64,000 nt of DNA from an uncultured Aeromonadales bacterium (GTDB lineage Bacteria; Pseudomonadota; Gammaproteobacteria; Enterobacterales; Succinivibrionaceae), in the NCBI GenBank assembly GCA_902782145.1, contig CACZLZ010000003.1, positions 86,088 to 150,087 of the forward strand, given 5' to 3'. How positions within the stretch are numbered: the first letter of the stretch is position 1; every line of letters starts with the position of its first letter. The notes beneath the pieces are model-generated. The model searched no databases and had not been told where the DNA came from. It saw only the letters and a list, made by a program, of their open reading frames with translations. Below, piece by piece: positions 63,949 to 64,000 of this stretch. The position numbers and the translations under genes are program-made.

Positions 63949-64000
63949 TGCCTGACAATTACCTACTCTGACATGGCGAAAGCCACACGACCATCGGCGC
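63949..64000 (-). rRNA. rrf: 5S rRNA, 3' portion, cut by the window edge
   Basis: The reverse complement of the last 52 bases matches the 3' part of gammaproteobacterial 5S rRNA (GCGCCGATGGTCGTGTGG, then ATGTCAGAGTAGG and a CAGGCA end). The rest of the rRNA operon should lie to the right, transcribed leftward. Confidence 0.9.

Overview
The window reads as chromosome of a moderately high-GC gammaproteobacterium. Housekeeping proteins (Pgi, class II IlvC, SpoT, Rep, PolA, EngB, TcdA, TadA, DarP, PotFGHI, a Braun-type lipoprotein) resemble those of Enterobacterales, Vibrionales and Aeromonadales, and a DUF3334 protein points to the Vibrio/Aeromonas side. A Succinivibrionaceae-like anaerobe is my best guess, but that is inference. 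No phage, insertion sequence or CRISPR array was seen.

Layout. 1-2.4 kb: putrescine importer genes potG (partial), potH, potI. 2.7-8.6 kb: RND efflux operon (adaptor, AcrB-type pump, outer-membrane channel). 9.0-10.7 kb: short RNase R/II-like nuclease. 11.3-13.0 kb: three tandem copies of a two-peptide operon, each with the same promoter geometry, a CRP-type palindrome over the predicted start site, a nearly invariant 28-residue peptide, a divergent 40-43-residue cationic peptide and a terminator; I recognise no family for it. 13.0-14.1 kb: non-coding, with a 22-bp tandem repeat and a possible small RNA. 14.1-24.9 kb: unknown protein, EngB, an MFS exporter, PotF, DUF3334, a small membrane protein, a His-rich EF-hand protein beside a COG0523 metallochaperone GTPase, an acidic protein, a DUF4105 protein and a lipoprotein.

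25.2-39.6 kb: a 17-gene minus-strand aryl polyene (APE) type II polyketide cluster, mostly with overlapping or abutting genes: three ketosynthase-family proteins, two dehydratases, ketoreductase, two acyl carrier proteins, AMP ligase, thioesterase, glycosyltransferase, two acyltransferases, LolA-like protein, MMPL exporter, COG4648 membrane protein and methyltransferase. The aromatic ammonia-lyase common in such clusters is not present. An Sfp-type phosphopantetheinyl transferase at 63.2 kb could activate its carrier proteins.

39.8-64 kb: polA (with an apparently dead proofreading site), a 1.7-kb gap with DnaA-box-like sites and a 34-bp repeat, then spoT-pldB-like-tadA, tcdA-rep, tRNA-Arg(CCG), an HDOD protein, pgi, ilvC, an aminotransferase, a membrane protein plus darP, a rhodanese, a MATE exporter, lpp, treZ and the phosphopantetheinyl transferase. 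The right edge holds the 3' end of a 5S rRNA on the minus strand. Throughout, GATC and GGATCC are strikingly over-represented.
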